12,346 bases of DNA from Candidatus Cloacimonadota bacterium (GTDB lineage: Bacteria; Cloacimonadota; Cloacimonadia; Cloacimonadales; WRIO01), in NCBI GenBank assembly GCA_023230175.1, contig JALNXV010000072.1:1-12346 (forward strand), in the 5' to 3' direction. The first letter of the stretch is position 1. Every line of letters starts with the position of its first letter. Positions 1 to 8,723 of the stretch are shown here, one piece after another. The translations under genes and the position numbers were made by a program. The notes beneath the pieces were generated by a model. It was not told the origin of the DNA. It made no database searches and saw only the letters and a list, made by a program, of their open reading frames with translations.

Positions 1-2
1 AG

Positions 3-2387
3 TTATTCAACAACATTTAAATATATCAATTTGTTAATATTGGTTAAGTAAGTCTTTAAAAGAAAGATATTATCTTGTTTTTGAGAAATAACAATCGCAC
101 CGTCCTTATTAGTGGTATAATGATTTTGACAATATTTATTGATAGTTTCTATAGTTTTATCATTAGGGAAACCGGGTTGATTATTGGAACTGATTATACA
201 ATATTGAGGATTAATATTTGAGATAAAATCAGTACTTGAGCTTGTCTGACTGCCATGATGAGGGATTTTTAAAATAGATGCATTGAGATTTTGAGAATAA
301 TTGTTAACAATGTATTTTTCAGCTTCTTTTTCAATATCTCCTGTAAATAAAAATTTAAGATTTTTGAAGTCAATTTGACAAACAAGAGAATTGTTGTTTT
401 CATTTTCACTTTGATAATCTTTATCAGGATGAATAAATTTAATTTTATAATTAGAGTATTTTAGGGTTAAAGTATCACTAACTACGTAAAAGTATGTACT
501 TTTTAAAGAAGGGTAATTTATAAGTTCATTTCCTGTTGGGGAGTTTAAGAAATTTTGTGTAATAAATACAGTATCAATTTTTGTTGTTTTACTTAATTTG
601 AAAATACCACCATAATGGTCAGTATGTTGATGAGTTAAGATTACCTTAGAAATTTTTCTGTAATTGTTTTGATTTAAATAAGGGATTAAATTATATGAGA
701 TATTATTAGGTTTATCTTCAAAATCACCTGTATCAATAAGTAATAAATCCCTTTTAGAAAACTCTATAAGACAACAATCAGCCTTACCAACATTGAAAAA
801 GATTACCTTAAAAACGTGTCGTGTAGAAGGAATGCTGATAATTAGAATAATCAAAAAAACAAAGATAAGGGAATATCTTCTTTTTTTCTTGAAATATGCA
901 ACAATCACTATGGCAATGCATAGACAAATAAAGATTAAAATTAAGTGATTTAATGAGAAAGAAATTGAATATTTAAAGGGTAAACTACTTAAAAATAAGA
1001 TTGAATAATTAAATAATTCAGTTAAAAACTCAGCACTTAACGTTAATATGTTTAAAGGAGGTAATATGATAATTAAAATAAATAAGGGCATAATAATGCT
1101 AATAAAAGGTATTCCTAATATATTTGAGATAAGTGTATTGAAATTTATTGTTTGGAAATAATATATTAGCAATGGAGATAATAAAATATTGATGATAAAG
1201 ATTGTTAAAACATATTTTACTATTATTCTTAAACTTATTGTAATTTTCATCTTTCTGAGCATTGCTTTAGAAATGAAGATTGCTCCAATAGCTACATAAG
1301 AAAATTGTAATCCGGGATTAAACAATAATAATGGATTAACTAATGTAATAAAAAATAGTGAGATTAAATAGACTTGCCAATCACTAATTAACCTGGAACT
1401 ACTATTGGCTATAAAGAATATTGAGAAAAATAAAACAGCTCTTGTTATGGTTGTTGATCCGTTACAAATAAAGGCATAACATACTAAAATTATTAATGTT
1501 ATTGCTTTAGATAAAATATTATTAAATCTAAGGAATCTTAATATATAAAAACTAAATAGCATTATAACACCTATATGTAATCCACTAACTGCAAATAAAT
1601 GACTTAATCCTGAATCCGGTAAGATTTCAGTTCTGTAGTCTTTATTGTATTGATTTAAATAACTCCGTTCTCCGAGAATTAAAGTTTTGGCTAAGGGTGC
1701 AGAGTAATCGAGTGTTTTATCTATTTTATTATTAATAAAATCTCTAAATTGATAAATCATTTTTTTGAATCCTGAAGAGGAATTTCCTAAGAATATAATA
1801 GGTGAGAGGTGAATTGCTTGAGCATAAATATCAGCACGACTATTTATTTTATTAAAATCAATTTGTCCCGGATTTGTAATTTTGAAGGGTTGAATCTTTG
1901 CTACAGTTTGTATTTTGTCACCATAATTAAGATTTTCTTTTGTATATAAATAGATTTGCCCGGCAATAGGTATGTTTGCTATTGTGTTAAGCTTTAAGAT
2001 GTATCTATTGGAGTTTTGTGTAATATGTTTATGGCTGACAATTTTACCTGTGATTTGTTGAGAAATATAGTCTTTAGTTGCAAGAGTGTCAATTAGTTCA
2101 TATTTATAGGATAAATAATTAGAAATATGATTGAAGCTCTTTTTTTGATGGTTTAACGTGTACAAACTACCTGCTATAAAACTTAATATCACAATGCTTA
2201 TTAGCCTTGTTTTAAGATTAAAGAATAATAAAAAAGATAATGAAGCTAATAATAACAATAAAATATAATTACTTTGATAGATAGTAAAAATAATACCTAA
2301 AAGCCATGGAGGCACCCATATTAACGCCGGAACCGGTAAATAATTATTACCTGATTTTAATCGATATTTAGGTATGGCTTCATTCAT
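3..2387 (-). CDS. comEC: ComEC/Rec2-family DNA internalization channel with C-terminal metallo-beta-lactamase domain
   Basis: ComEC forms the inner-membrane channel that takes single-stranded transforming DNA into the cytoplasm. At 794 aa it has the usual full length. Hydrophobic segments lie at about residues 22-80. A soluble N-terminal region follows (about 85-200, DUF4131/OB-like) with the family-like stretch NPGQIDF (172-178). The polytopic competence domain spans about 225-515 and contains the signature HLFAVSGLHIG (263-273). The C-terminal metallo-beta-lactamase domain (about 526-780) keeps HQHTDH (586-591), FTGD (681-684) and PHHGS (709-713), so a metal-dependent nuclease-like active site looks intact. 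The usual DVGQGD strand motif reads NVGKAD (532-537), a modest deviation. The gene starts 16 bp after the upstream transglycosylase gene and has only a weak Shine-Dalgarno, so it is probably translated from the same mRNA. The stop codon is at the extreme window edge. Family assignment is firm; active competence is inferred. Confidence 0.95.
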   Translation of the reverse strand: MNEAIPKYRLKSGNNYLPVPALIWVPPWLLGIIFTIYQSNYILLLLLASLSFLLFFNLKTRLISIVILSFIAGSLYTLNHQKKSFNHISNYLSYKYELIDTLATKDYISQQITGKIVSHKHITQNSNRYILKLNTIANIPIAGQIYLYTKENLNYGDKIQTVAKIQPFKITNPGQIDFNKINSRADIYAQAIHLSPIIFLGNSSSGFKKMIYQFRDFINNKIDKTLDYSAPLAKTLILGERSYLNQYNKDYRTEILPDSGLSHLFAVSGLHIGVIMLFSFYILRFLRFNNILSKAITLIILVCYAFICNGSTTITRAVLFFSIFFIANSSSRLISDWQVYLISLFFITLVNPLLLFNPGLQFSYVAIGAIFISKAMLRKMKITISLRIIVKYVLTIFIINILLSPLLIYYFQTINFNTLISNILGIPFISIIMPLFILIIILPPLNILTLSAEFLTELFNYSILFLSSLPFKYSISFSLNHLILIFICLCIAIVIVAYFKKKRRYSLIFVFLIILIISIPSTRHVFKVIFFNVGKADCCLIEFSKRDLLLIDTGDFEDKPNNISYNLIPYLNQNNYRKISKVILTHQHTDHYGGIFKLSKTTKIDTVFITQNFLNSPTGNELINYPSLKSTYFYVVSDTLTLKYSNYKIKFIHPDKDYQSENENNNSLVCQIDFKNLKFLFTGDIEKEAEKYIVNNYSQNLNASILKIPHHGSQTSSSTDFISNINPQYCIISSNNQPGFPNDKTIETINKYCQNHYTTNKDGAIVISQKQDNIFLLKTYLTNINKLIYLNVVE

Positions 2388-2403
2388 TTTTTTACAAAAT
2401 ATT

Positions 2404-4623
2404 CTACTTTCTTAATTTATATAATTCTTCATAGATATGTAAAACAGCCTTAACATAGGCATCACTGTGATTGTAAGCATAAACTGCACTATATTTTGCA
2501 TTATAATCATCTATATTTACACCTGATAAGCCATGTTTGTTAAGATAATTTGATATACTATGAATGGTATCTTCTATAGAAAAAATATCTATCTCATCAA
2601 ATTTGTCATCGGAATCTATAAAATAAGAGTTCATTGAACTCGGGATAAATTGTCCCCAACCGGCTGCTCCTGCAAAAGAACCAATGAAATGATAAACATC
2701 TTTATTTGTTTTCTGTGAAAACTTATATAAGGCTATAAGTTGATTTGTAGCAAAACGTTGTCTGCGAGGAATAAGTAAGTATTGAGAAATTAAGGTAGGG
2801 AAGGTGTAAAAATTACCTTTCCAACGTGGATTAGCATAGTCTGATTCTATTGCCATTATAGCCATTATCAATTCGTAATGAATACCATGTCTTGTTTCTG
2901 CATTTAATAATTCTTTATGATATCGTTGTTTGAAATCAGTTCCTTTATTTATCTTATTAGTGACGCCAAAATGCTTCATATACCAGTCTTGACCTCTTTC
3001 GCCTCTTTTAACTTGATGCTCCGGCATATTGGTGAAATATTTACTAACACTATAATAGATTTTGAAATTCTCATTGTTTATATTATCAGCTAACCAGTTT
3101 GGTGGGACCCCGGCTTGAATTAACTTATAATTTAATTCTTCGATTTTTTCAAGATATTCTTCTTCGATTAGAAAATTAATGTTTTGGGCTAACTTTATTA
3201 TATATTGTCCATTTTCTAAATAAATATTACCTGATACTTTGGCTTTTAATCTAATATTTTCAGAGATGAGTTCAATTTTGAAGAATGACAAAGGGTGATT
3301 ATAGATACTTTTATAATCTATTATCACATCGTCTAATAATAGAACTGTATCTGTGGAAAGTTTACTTTGTATGTTTTTATTTCTTGGGTTAAATTCATAT
3401 ATGAAATTTTGGTTTTTTATTTGAAGATTAAAAAGATGAGTTTTGATGTTAAATAATGAACTTTTTGGATAATGGATAGTTTTGTTTGCAAGATTAATAA
3501 AATAGTTTTCATAAGGGAAACAATGTTTTATAGTCAATTGGTCATAAACTATCTTGAAATCAAAATTATTTATTTCTTTATTATATTTTGCAATATACTT
3601 CTCTTTTGAGATATCTGCTTTGGATATAAGGTATTGGAAGTTACTGCTTGAAGTTATATTATCGTAAATAGAGTCTATTTCTGTCCTGGTTAAATCTAAT
3701 TTTTTTCCTAGGAATTGATGGAAATCAAGCTTTGAATTTTCAATATTATAATCCCAATTAAGTAGTTGATAAATATTATAAAGTAAGAATCCGGTTAATT
3801 CTGCTTTTTCTTGACTCATATTATTTATTGAAATTAAATTATGATTATAAATAGAGAAGAGTCTATCAGTTAAATATATGAGGGGATAGTTTTCCGTTAA
3901 ATCTTCTTTGTAATTCGTTTGAGTTTCTAAGAAGTAGTTATAAAATTGGAAAAAAGTAATCCCCAAAGTTTTCTCTTGTGAAAGTTCAAATGATTGTATA
4001 AATGAGTTTTCATTTTTCCAACGATTAAATCTTAGGGCGTAGAAATGTTTTAAGTTATCAATTGCCTTATCTTGATGATTATTTAATAGGTTAAAATAAG
4101 CATCCAGCAAAAAATTATATTCATAAGTGGAGATAACTCTATTGTTTGTATCAAGTAAGGGGTATTCATAAGCCGGTATTGAAGTAAAAGCTTCTAAATA
4201 TTCAATAAAAAGTTTTTGAATAATATATTTAGTTATTTGAATAGATGTTTGGGGTGTGAATGTGTCCGATTCCGGAGAAAGATTATTAAGACTGATAAAG
4301 AGTGTTTTATCTGTTGGTTTAAAGTTTTTATAATTTATGTATTGAGGTATAGTTTTAGTTTTTAACTTATTATCGTTGATTAGTTTAAAGCCGGTTTGGA
4401 GATCGTCATTAAATAAAAAAACTTTATCCTTGCTGATTGTAATATAATATTTAAAATCCGGTATAAAAGATGGCAAAGAGTTAGTATTTTTATTTTGATT
4501 AAAGAAATCGTAGATTGATTTATTAATTATTAGCAATTGTTTTTCATTTTTTTGTAAGATTTCTGAAGAAAATACGTTGAAAAATAAAAAGTATAAAAGA
4601 ATAAAAATTATATTTTTTTTCAT
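2404..4623 (-). CDS. Exported protein with C-terminal MltB-like lytic murein transglycosylase domain and large unassigned N-terminal region
   Basis: This 739-aa protein begins with a clear signal peptide (residues 1-20, KK then a hydrophobic core, cut probably near FSS). The C-terminal part (about 560-739) resembles the MltB/SLT_2 family (GH103), which cleaves peptidoglycan with formation of 1,6-anhydro-MurNAc. Visible signs are the catalytic-glutamate segment MAIMAIESDYA (probable acid/base E593), the signature SFAGAAGWGQFIPSS (649-663), and the D-rich loop plus helix ending in NYLNKHGL (692-699). The first ~520 residues are not part of usual MltB proteins (about 360 aa) and I do not recognise them firmly. 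Their helical section (about 125-240) has a pattern seen in some exported metallopeptidase-like proteins but lacks HExxH. A beta-rich section follows (about 360-490). The ATG start has AAGGA 5 bp upstream (4629-4633). The gene leads the operon with comEC. Location is probably the periplasm. Confidence 0.85.
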   Translation of the reverse strand: MKKNIIFILLYFLFFNVFSSEILQKNEKQLLIINKSIYDFFNQNKNTNSLPSFIPDFKYYITISKDKVFLFNDDLQTGFKLINDNKLKTKTIPQYINYKNFKPTDKTLFISLNNLSPESDTFTPQTSIQITKYIIQKLFIEYLEAFTSIPAYEYPLLDTNNRVISTYEYNFLLDAYFNLLNNHQDKAIDNLKHFYALRFNRWKNENSFIQSFELSQEKTLGITFFQFYNYFLETQTNYKEDLTENYPLIYLTDRLFSIYNHNLISINNMSQEKAELTGFLLYNIYQLLNWDYNIENSKLDFHQFLGKKLDLTRTEIDSIYDNITSSSNFQYLISKADISKEKYIAKYNKEINNFDFKIVYDQLTIKHCFPYENYFINLANKTIHYPKSSLFNIKTHLFNLQIKNQNFIYEFNPRNKNIQSKLSTDTVLLLDDVIIDYKSIYNHPLSFFKIELISENIRLKAKVSGNIYLENGQYIIKLAQNINFLIEEEYLEKIEELNYKLIQAGVPPNWLADNINNENFKIYYSVSKYFTNMPEHQVKRGERGQDWYMKHFGVTNKINKGTDFKQRYHKELLNAETRHGIHYELIMAIMAIESDYANPRWKGNFYTFPTLISQYLLIPRRQRFATNQLIALYKFSQKTNKDVYHFIGSFAGAAGWGQFIPSSMNSYFIDSDDKFDEIDIFSIEDTIHSISNYLNKHGLSGVNIDDYNAKYSAVYAYNHSDAYVKAVLHIYEELYKLRK

Positions 4624-4679
4624 ATTTGTCCTTGTAAAAAATTCTGTTTATTAAATTAACTAAATATGGGTGTATATAT

Positions 4680-4697
4680 AACAAATTTATTTGTTAA
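4680..4697 (-). promoter_or_regulatory. Inverted repeat and -35-like box upstream of the transglycosylase-comEC operon
   Basis: A perfect inverted repeat AACAAAT-tt-ATTTGTT occupies 4680-4695, about 57 bp upstream of the transglycosylase start. It overlaps a -35-like box read on the minus strand (TTAACA, 4692-4697). TATATA/TATACA stretches follow, but at 13-15 bp spacing, so the promoter is not convincing. The symmetry could be an operator for a dimeric regulator or simply AT-rich chance. Confidence 0.25.
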
Positions 4698-4704
4698 GTG
4701 TTTG

Positions 4705-4730
4705 AAAAAAAAGGCAGACCGAAATCTGCC
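4705..4730 (-). terminator. Rho-independent terminator of the DUF1015 gene
   Basis: On the minus strand GGCAGA-tttcgg-TCTGCC (4713-4730) is followed by eight T (4705-4712). It begins 17 bp after the DUF1015 stop codon, before the transglycosylase gene, and so separates the two minus-strand transcription units. Confidence 0.85.
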
Positions 4731-4747
4731 CTACTTATATATATAAC

Positions 4748-6001
4748 TTATTCTGATAATAAATGAATAAATAATCCTGAGCGTAATTTTGGTTCAAACC
4801 ATGTAGATTTTGGAGGCATAACTTCGCCTGCATCAGCAATGTTCATAAGCTGTTCTATTGAAGTTGGATACATTGAGAAAGCTAAAACTTCTTCTTTTGA
4901 ATTAACTCTTTTTTCTAATTCTTTTAATCCTCTAATTCCTCCAACAAAATCAATTCTGTTGTCAGTTCTTGGATCGCCGATTCCGAGGATAGGGTGGAGG
5001 AGATTTTTTTGTAGTATAGAAACATCAAGAGATAGTACCGGATCGTTTTCCGGATAAGTTCCCGGTTTAGCAGTTAATTTATACCAGGTACCACAAGGTG
5101 CATACATACCGAAAGTATGTATATTTTCAGGTCTGTATGCTTCGGTTTTTGAGAATTCTTCAATAGTAAATTTTTCTTCAACTTTAGCAAAGAATTCTTC
5201 TTTGGAAAGCTTATTTAAATCTTTTAATACACGATTATAATCCATTATAGCGAGTTGAGTATCAGGGAAGATTACTGATAAGAAGAAATTATATTCTTCA
5301 TTGCCTGTATGATTTGGATTTGCTTCTCTTCTTTTTTGTCCGACACGTACAGCACTAGCACAACGGTGATGTCCGTCAGCGATATATAGAGCAGGAACGT
5401 TTGCAAAGTTTTCAGTAAAGAAATTAATGTCTTGGTTATTATCAATAACCCAAGCGATATGTCTTACATTATCTTCAGCAGTGAAATCATACAGTGGTTT
5501 GTTTTTCATAATTTCATTCATCTTGTCTTCAATAGCTTGAAGAGAACGGAAGGTTAAGAAGATAGGTCCGGTATGAGCGTTGGTTGTATCAACGTGTTTA
5601 ATACGGTCAGCTTCTTTTTCAGCTCTTGTGTGTTCGTGTTTTTTGATTAAATCTTTTTCATATTCTTCGATTGAAGCACAGCAAACAAGTCCGGTTTGAG
5701 CTCTTCCGTCCATTACTTGTTGGTAGAGGTAAAGGCAAGGTTTTTCTTCTTGAATCAAGTTACCGTCTTGGATAAGTTTATAGAGGTTATCTTTAGCTTT
5801 TTGGTAAACAGATTCGTCGTAGAGATTTGTGCCTTTAGGTAAATCAATTTCAGCTTTATCGACATGTAAAAAACTAATTGGGTTATCTTTAACCATTTCT
5901 CTTGCTTCTTCAGAGTTCATAACATCATAAGGTAAAGCTGCCACTAAGTTAGCTTTATCTTGAGCAGGTCTTACTGCTTTAAATGGGCGTATCTTAGCCA
6001 T
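4748..6001 (-). CDS. DUF1015 family protein (SerK/SbnI-like, possible free-serine kinase)
   Basis: The 417-aa product matches the DUF1015 family over its full length. Conserved stretches are AALPYDVMNSEEA (21-33), KHEHTRAEKEADR (121-133), AHTGPIFLTF (142-151), IADGHHR (207-213), IMDYNRVL (252-259), DFVGGIRGL (351-359) and PPKSTWFEPKLRSGLF (396-411). From what I know of the family, DUF1015 proteins are distantly related to archaeal SerK and staphylococcal SbnI, which phosphorylate free L-serine in a ParB-like fold. They are often found beside serA/serC, which is not the case here. Serine kinase activity is therefore only a reasonable guess. The protein has no signal peptide or membrane segment and is presumably cytoplasmic. 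The ATG has AGGAG 7 bp upstream (6009-6013), a TTGACA promoter box and its own terminator. It is transcribed divergently from leuS. Confidence 0.9.
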   Translation of the reverse strand: MAKIRPFKAVRPAQDKANLVAALPYDVMNSEEAREMVKDNPISFLHVDKAEIDLPKGTNLYDESVYQKAKDNLYKLIQDGNLIQEEKPCLYLYQQVMDGRAQTGLVCCASIEEYEKDLIKKHEHTRAEKEADRIKHVDTTNAHTGPIFLTFRSLQAIEDKMNEIMKNKPLYDFTAEDNVRHIAWVIDNNQDINFFTENFANVPALYIADGHHRCASAVRVGQKRREANPNHTGNEEYNFFLSVIFPDTQLAIMDYNRVLKDLNKLSKEEFFAKVEEKFTIEEFSKTEAYRPENIHTFGMYAPCGTWYKLTAKPGTYPENDPVLSLDVSILQKNLLHPILGIGDPRTDNRIDFVGGIRGLKELEKRVNSKEEVLAFSMYPTSIEQLMNIADAGEVMPPKSTWFEPKLRSGLFIHLLSE

Positions 6002-6028
6002 AAAACTACTCCTAAATTCTTTTTGTTC

Positions 6029-6056
6029 ATAATTTTATAATGTGATATTATGTCAA
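6029..6056 (-). promoter_or_regulatory. Predicted sigma70-type promoter of the DUF1015 gene
   Basis: On the minus strand a perfect TTGACA (6051-6056) is followed after 16 bp by AATTAT (6029-6034), a 4/6 match to TATAAT, about 28 bp upstream of the ATG. TATAAA lies closer, but at too short a spacing (11 bp). Confidence 0.45.
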
Positions 6057-6105
6057 CAAAATTTTCTAAAATAATGATGCTTGATAGTGAGGATAAAAAA
6101 TTTTA

Positions 6106-6133
6106 TTGACTTATAGATAGCTTTAAGTATCTT
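6106..6133 (+). promoter_or_regulatory. Predicted promoter of leuS
   Basis: TTGACT (6106-6111) and TATCTT (6128-6133) are separated by 16 bp, giving a leader of about 30 nt before the ATG. The leader is too short for a T-box or leucine attenuator, and none is visible. The -10 box is weak. Confidence 0.35.
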
Positions 6134-6171
6134 GGTAAATGAGTTTATATATTGGAAAATGGAGGCTTTAA

Positions 6172-8652
6172 ATGGAGTACCCCTTTAATGAGATTGAAAA
6201 GAAGTGGCAAAAGAAATGGGATGAAAGTGAAATTTATGTAGCTAAAGATTGTTCTAAGAAAAAGAAATATTATGTTTTATCAATGTTTCCTTATCCTTCC
6301 GGTGCACTTCATATGGGGCATGTGTCAAATTACAGTATTGGTGATGCGGTAGCGAGATTTAAGTTTCAAGAAGGTTTTAATGTGTTACAACCGTTTGGTT
6401 ATGATGCGTTTGGTATGCCTGCAGAAAACTTTGCTATTTTACATAATTCACATCCTTCAATTACAACAGAAAAAAATATAGAAATTATGCATAAACAGTT
6501 AAAGATGTTAGGTCTTGCTGTTGACTGGAATAGAGAAGTAGCTACTTGTCGTGATGATTATTATCGTTGGGGACAATGGCTATTTAAAAGGTTATATGAA
6601 AAAGGGCTTGTATATCGCAAAACATCTTGGGTAAATTGGTGTGATGATTGTCAAACTGTGTTAGCTAATGAACAGGTTGAGGATAATCGTTGTTGGAGAT
6701 GCCATAATGTCGTTAGGCAAAAGGATTTAGTTCAATGGTTTTTTAAGATAACTGATTATGCTGAGGAATTGCTTGATTTTAGTAAAATGGAAGAATGGCC
6801 TGAGCGTGTTAAGACTATGCAGACTAATTGGATAGGGAAGAGTCAAGGCACAGAAGTAGATTTTAAATTAGAAAATAGTGATGAATATATTAAAGTCTTT
6901 ACTACTAGACCGGATACCTTGTTTGGTGTAACATTTATGGCTTTACCACCTGAACATCCACTTGTTGTAGAATGGCTTAAAAACGAAGACAAGGATTCTG
7001 AAATTAAAAAATTCTGTCATAAAGTAATAAATGAAGACAAAATTACTCGTACCGCCACAGATACAACTAAGGAAGGCGTTTTTTCCTGTAAGTATTGTAT
7101 TAATCCGGTTAATGGCGACAAAGTTCAAATCTGGATAACAAACTATGTTTTAATGGATTATGGTACCGGAGCTGTTATGGCGGTTCCTGCACATGATCAA
7201 AGAGATTATGATTTTGCAAAAAAATATAAAATTCCTATGAAGATAGTTATTCAAAACCCTGAAAACACATTGGTTCTTGATAAGATGACAGAGGCTTATA
7301 TTGAACCGGGAATGTTAGTTGATTCGGGTGATTTTGAAGGTATGAATTCAGAAGATTCAAAGGCAAAAATTAGTGAATGGCTTGAAAAGGAAGGCTTTGG
7401 CAGACAAACAACTACATATAGACTGAGAGATTGGGGCATTTCAAGACAAAGATATTGGGGAAATCCTATTCCTGTAGTTTATTGTGAAGATTGTGGTGTT
7501 GTGCTTGTACCTGATAATGAATTGCCGGTAAAATTGCCTATGAATGTGCAAGTTGGTAAAACTACCAATAATCCTTTACTATCAGTTGATGATTGGCTAA
7601 ATACTATTTGTCCTAATTGTGGTAAGCCTGCTAAAAGAGAAACTGATACTATGGATACTTTTGTTGATAGTTCTTGGTATTTTGCTCGATATACTGACCC
7701 TAAAAATGATAAATTGCCTTTTGAACATAAAAAAGCTGATTATTGGTTACCTGTTGATCAGTATATTGGAGGGATTGAACACGCTTGTATGCATTTGCTT
7801 TATGCGAGATTCTTTCATAAGTTTATGCGTGATATAGAGCTTCTTAAGTCAGATGAACCGTTTTTGAAATTGATGACTCAAGGTATGGTACTTAAGGATG
7901 GTGCCAAAATGTCAAAATCAAAGGGTAATACTGTTGATCCTCAAGAGTATATTGATCGATATGGGGCTGATACAATAAGGCTTTATGTATTGTTTGCTTC
8001 TCCTCCGGAAAAGGATGTTGAATGGAGTGACGAAGGTGTAATGGGTGCTTTTAGATTCTTAAATAGACTTTGGCGTTTCTTTGAACAACATAGTGATTTT
8101 ATTAAAGCTAATTTGCATAATAAACACTTAAAAGGTGAGTTGTCTCCGGAACTTAAGAATATTAGATTTAGTACTCATAATACTGTCAAAAAGATTATTG
8201 AAGATATGAATAGTCGAATGCAGTTTAATACAAATATAGCTGCCTTGATGGAACATTTTAATACTGTTAATGCAACTAAATCAACTGATAATTTTAATGA
8301 ATATGAAAGATTTGTGTTTGCCGAAGCTGCTATGATTTTGCCTCGAATGCTTTATTATTTTGCTCCTCATATTTCTGAAGAAATTTGGGAAAAGATTGAA
8401 GGTAAAAAGATGCTAAATGAAGTAGGTTTGCCTGAATTTAATGAAGATTATCTTGTAAAGGATGAGATTACTTATGTTGTTCAAATAATGGGTAAGGTCA
8501 GAGGTAAGCTTGAAATAAACGCAGATGCTTCAGAAGACGAAGTGAAAAAAGCTGCACTTGAAATTGATAATGTACAAAAATCTATCGAAGGGAAAACTAT
8601 AGTTAAAATGATAGTTGTTCCTAAGAAATTAGTTAGTATTGTTTTAAAATAA
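6172..8652 (+). CDS. leuS: Leucyl-tRNA synthetase (bacterial type)
   Basis: LeuS charges tRNA-Leu with leucine in the cytoplasm and edits mischarged norvaline/isoleucine. The 826-aa protein has the class Ia catalytic domain with the HIGH motif as HMGH (47-50, within PYPSGALHMGH) and the KMSKS loop (579-583). A four-cysteine zinc module (C157, C160, C174, C177) and a second CxxC pair of pairs (C438/C441, C480/C483) are present. The CP1 editing domain (about 220-400) keeps the threonine-rich TTRPDT (244-249) and GTGAVMAVPAHDQRD (331-345). DSSWYFARY (499-507) leads into the catalytic core second half. The anticodon-binding helical domain covers about 640-760, and the C-terminal domain ends in the VQIMGKVRGKL region (770-780) plus a short tail. 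The length is close to that of other bacterial LeuS. The ATG is preceded by GGAGG at 6161-6165, 6 bp away. The gene is monocistronic, closed by a terminator 14 bp downstream. No motif appears damaged. Confidence 0.98.
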   Translation: MEYPFNEIEKKWQKKWDESEIYVAKDCSKKKKYYVLSMFPYPSGALHMGHVSNYSIGDAVARFKFQEGFNVLQPFGYDAFGMPAENFAILHNSHPSITTEKNIEIMHKQLKMLGLAVDWNREVATCRDDYYRWGQWLFKRLYEKGLVYRKTSWVNWCDDCQTVLANEQVEDNRCWRCHNVVRQKDLVQWFFKITDYAEELLDFSKMEEWPERVKTMQTNWIGKSQGTEVDFKLENSDEYIKVFTTRPDTLFGVTFMALPPEHPLVVEWLKNEDKDSEIKKFCHKVINEDKITRTATDTTKEGVFSCKYCINPVNGDKVQIWITNYVLMDYGTGAVMAVPAHDQRDYDFAKKYKIPMKIVIQNPENTLVLDKMTEAYIEPGMLVDSGDFEGMNSEDSKAKISEWLEKEGFGRQTTTYRLRDWGISRQRYWGNPIPVVYCEDCGVVLVPDNELPVKLPMNVQVGKTTNNPLLSVDDWLNTICPNCGKPAKRETDTMDTFVDSSWYFARYTDPKNDKLPFEHKKADYWLPVDQYIGGIEHACMHLLYARFFHKFMRDIELLKSDEPFLKLMTQGMVLKDGAKMSKSKGNTVDPQEYIDRYGADTIRLYVLFASPPEKDVEWSDEGVMGAFRFLNRLWRFFEQHSDFIKANLHNKHLKGELSPELKNIRFSTHNTVKKIIEDMNSRMQFNTNIAALMEHFNTVNATKSTDNFNEYERFVFAEAAMILPRMLYYFAPHISEEIWEKIEGKKMLNEVGLPEFNEDYLVKDEITYVVQIMGKVRGKLEINADASEDEVKKAALEIDNVQKSIEGKTIVKMIVVPKKLVSIVLK

Positions 8653-8665
8653 AATTATTATAAGT

Positions 8666-8693
8666 AAAGCCCTTCAATTATGAAGGGCTTTTT
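8666..8693 (+). terminator. Rho-independent terminator after leuS
   Basis: An 11-bp perfect stem, AAAGCCCTTCA (8666-8676) with TGAAGGGCTTT (8681-8691), closes the loop ATTA and runs into TTTTT (8689-8693). It lies 14 bp downstream of the leuS stop and separates leuS from hslO. Confidence 0.9.
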
Positions 8694-8723
8694 AGTTTGC
8701 TTAGTTTTATTTATAAAAATTTC

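Noticed and set aside
4839-5057. Plus-strand open frame of 72 codons inside the DUF1015 gene
   Set aside because: It lies antisense to a conserved coding region, with no ribosome site and no recognisable protein features.
6134-6171. T-box or leucine attenuator ahead of leuS
   Set aside because: The space between the likely promoter and the start is too short and holds no stem-loop, leader peptide or T-box sequence.
6943-7128. Minus-strand open frame inside leuS
   Set aside because: Antisense to the conserved CP1 editing domain; its composition reflects the opposite strand.
7619-7837. Plus-strand frame inside leuS in another phase
   Set aside because: Overlaps the conserved LeuS core; the hydrophobic translation arises from U-rich codon positions.
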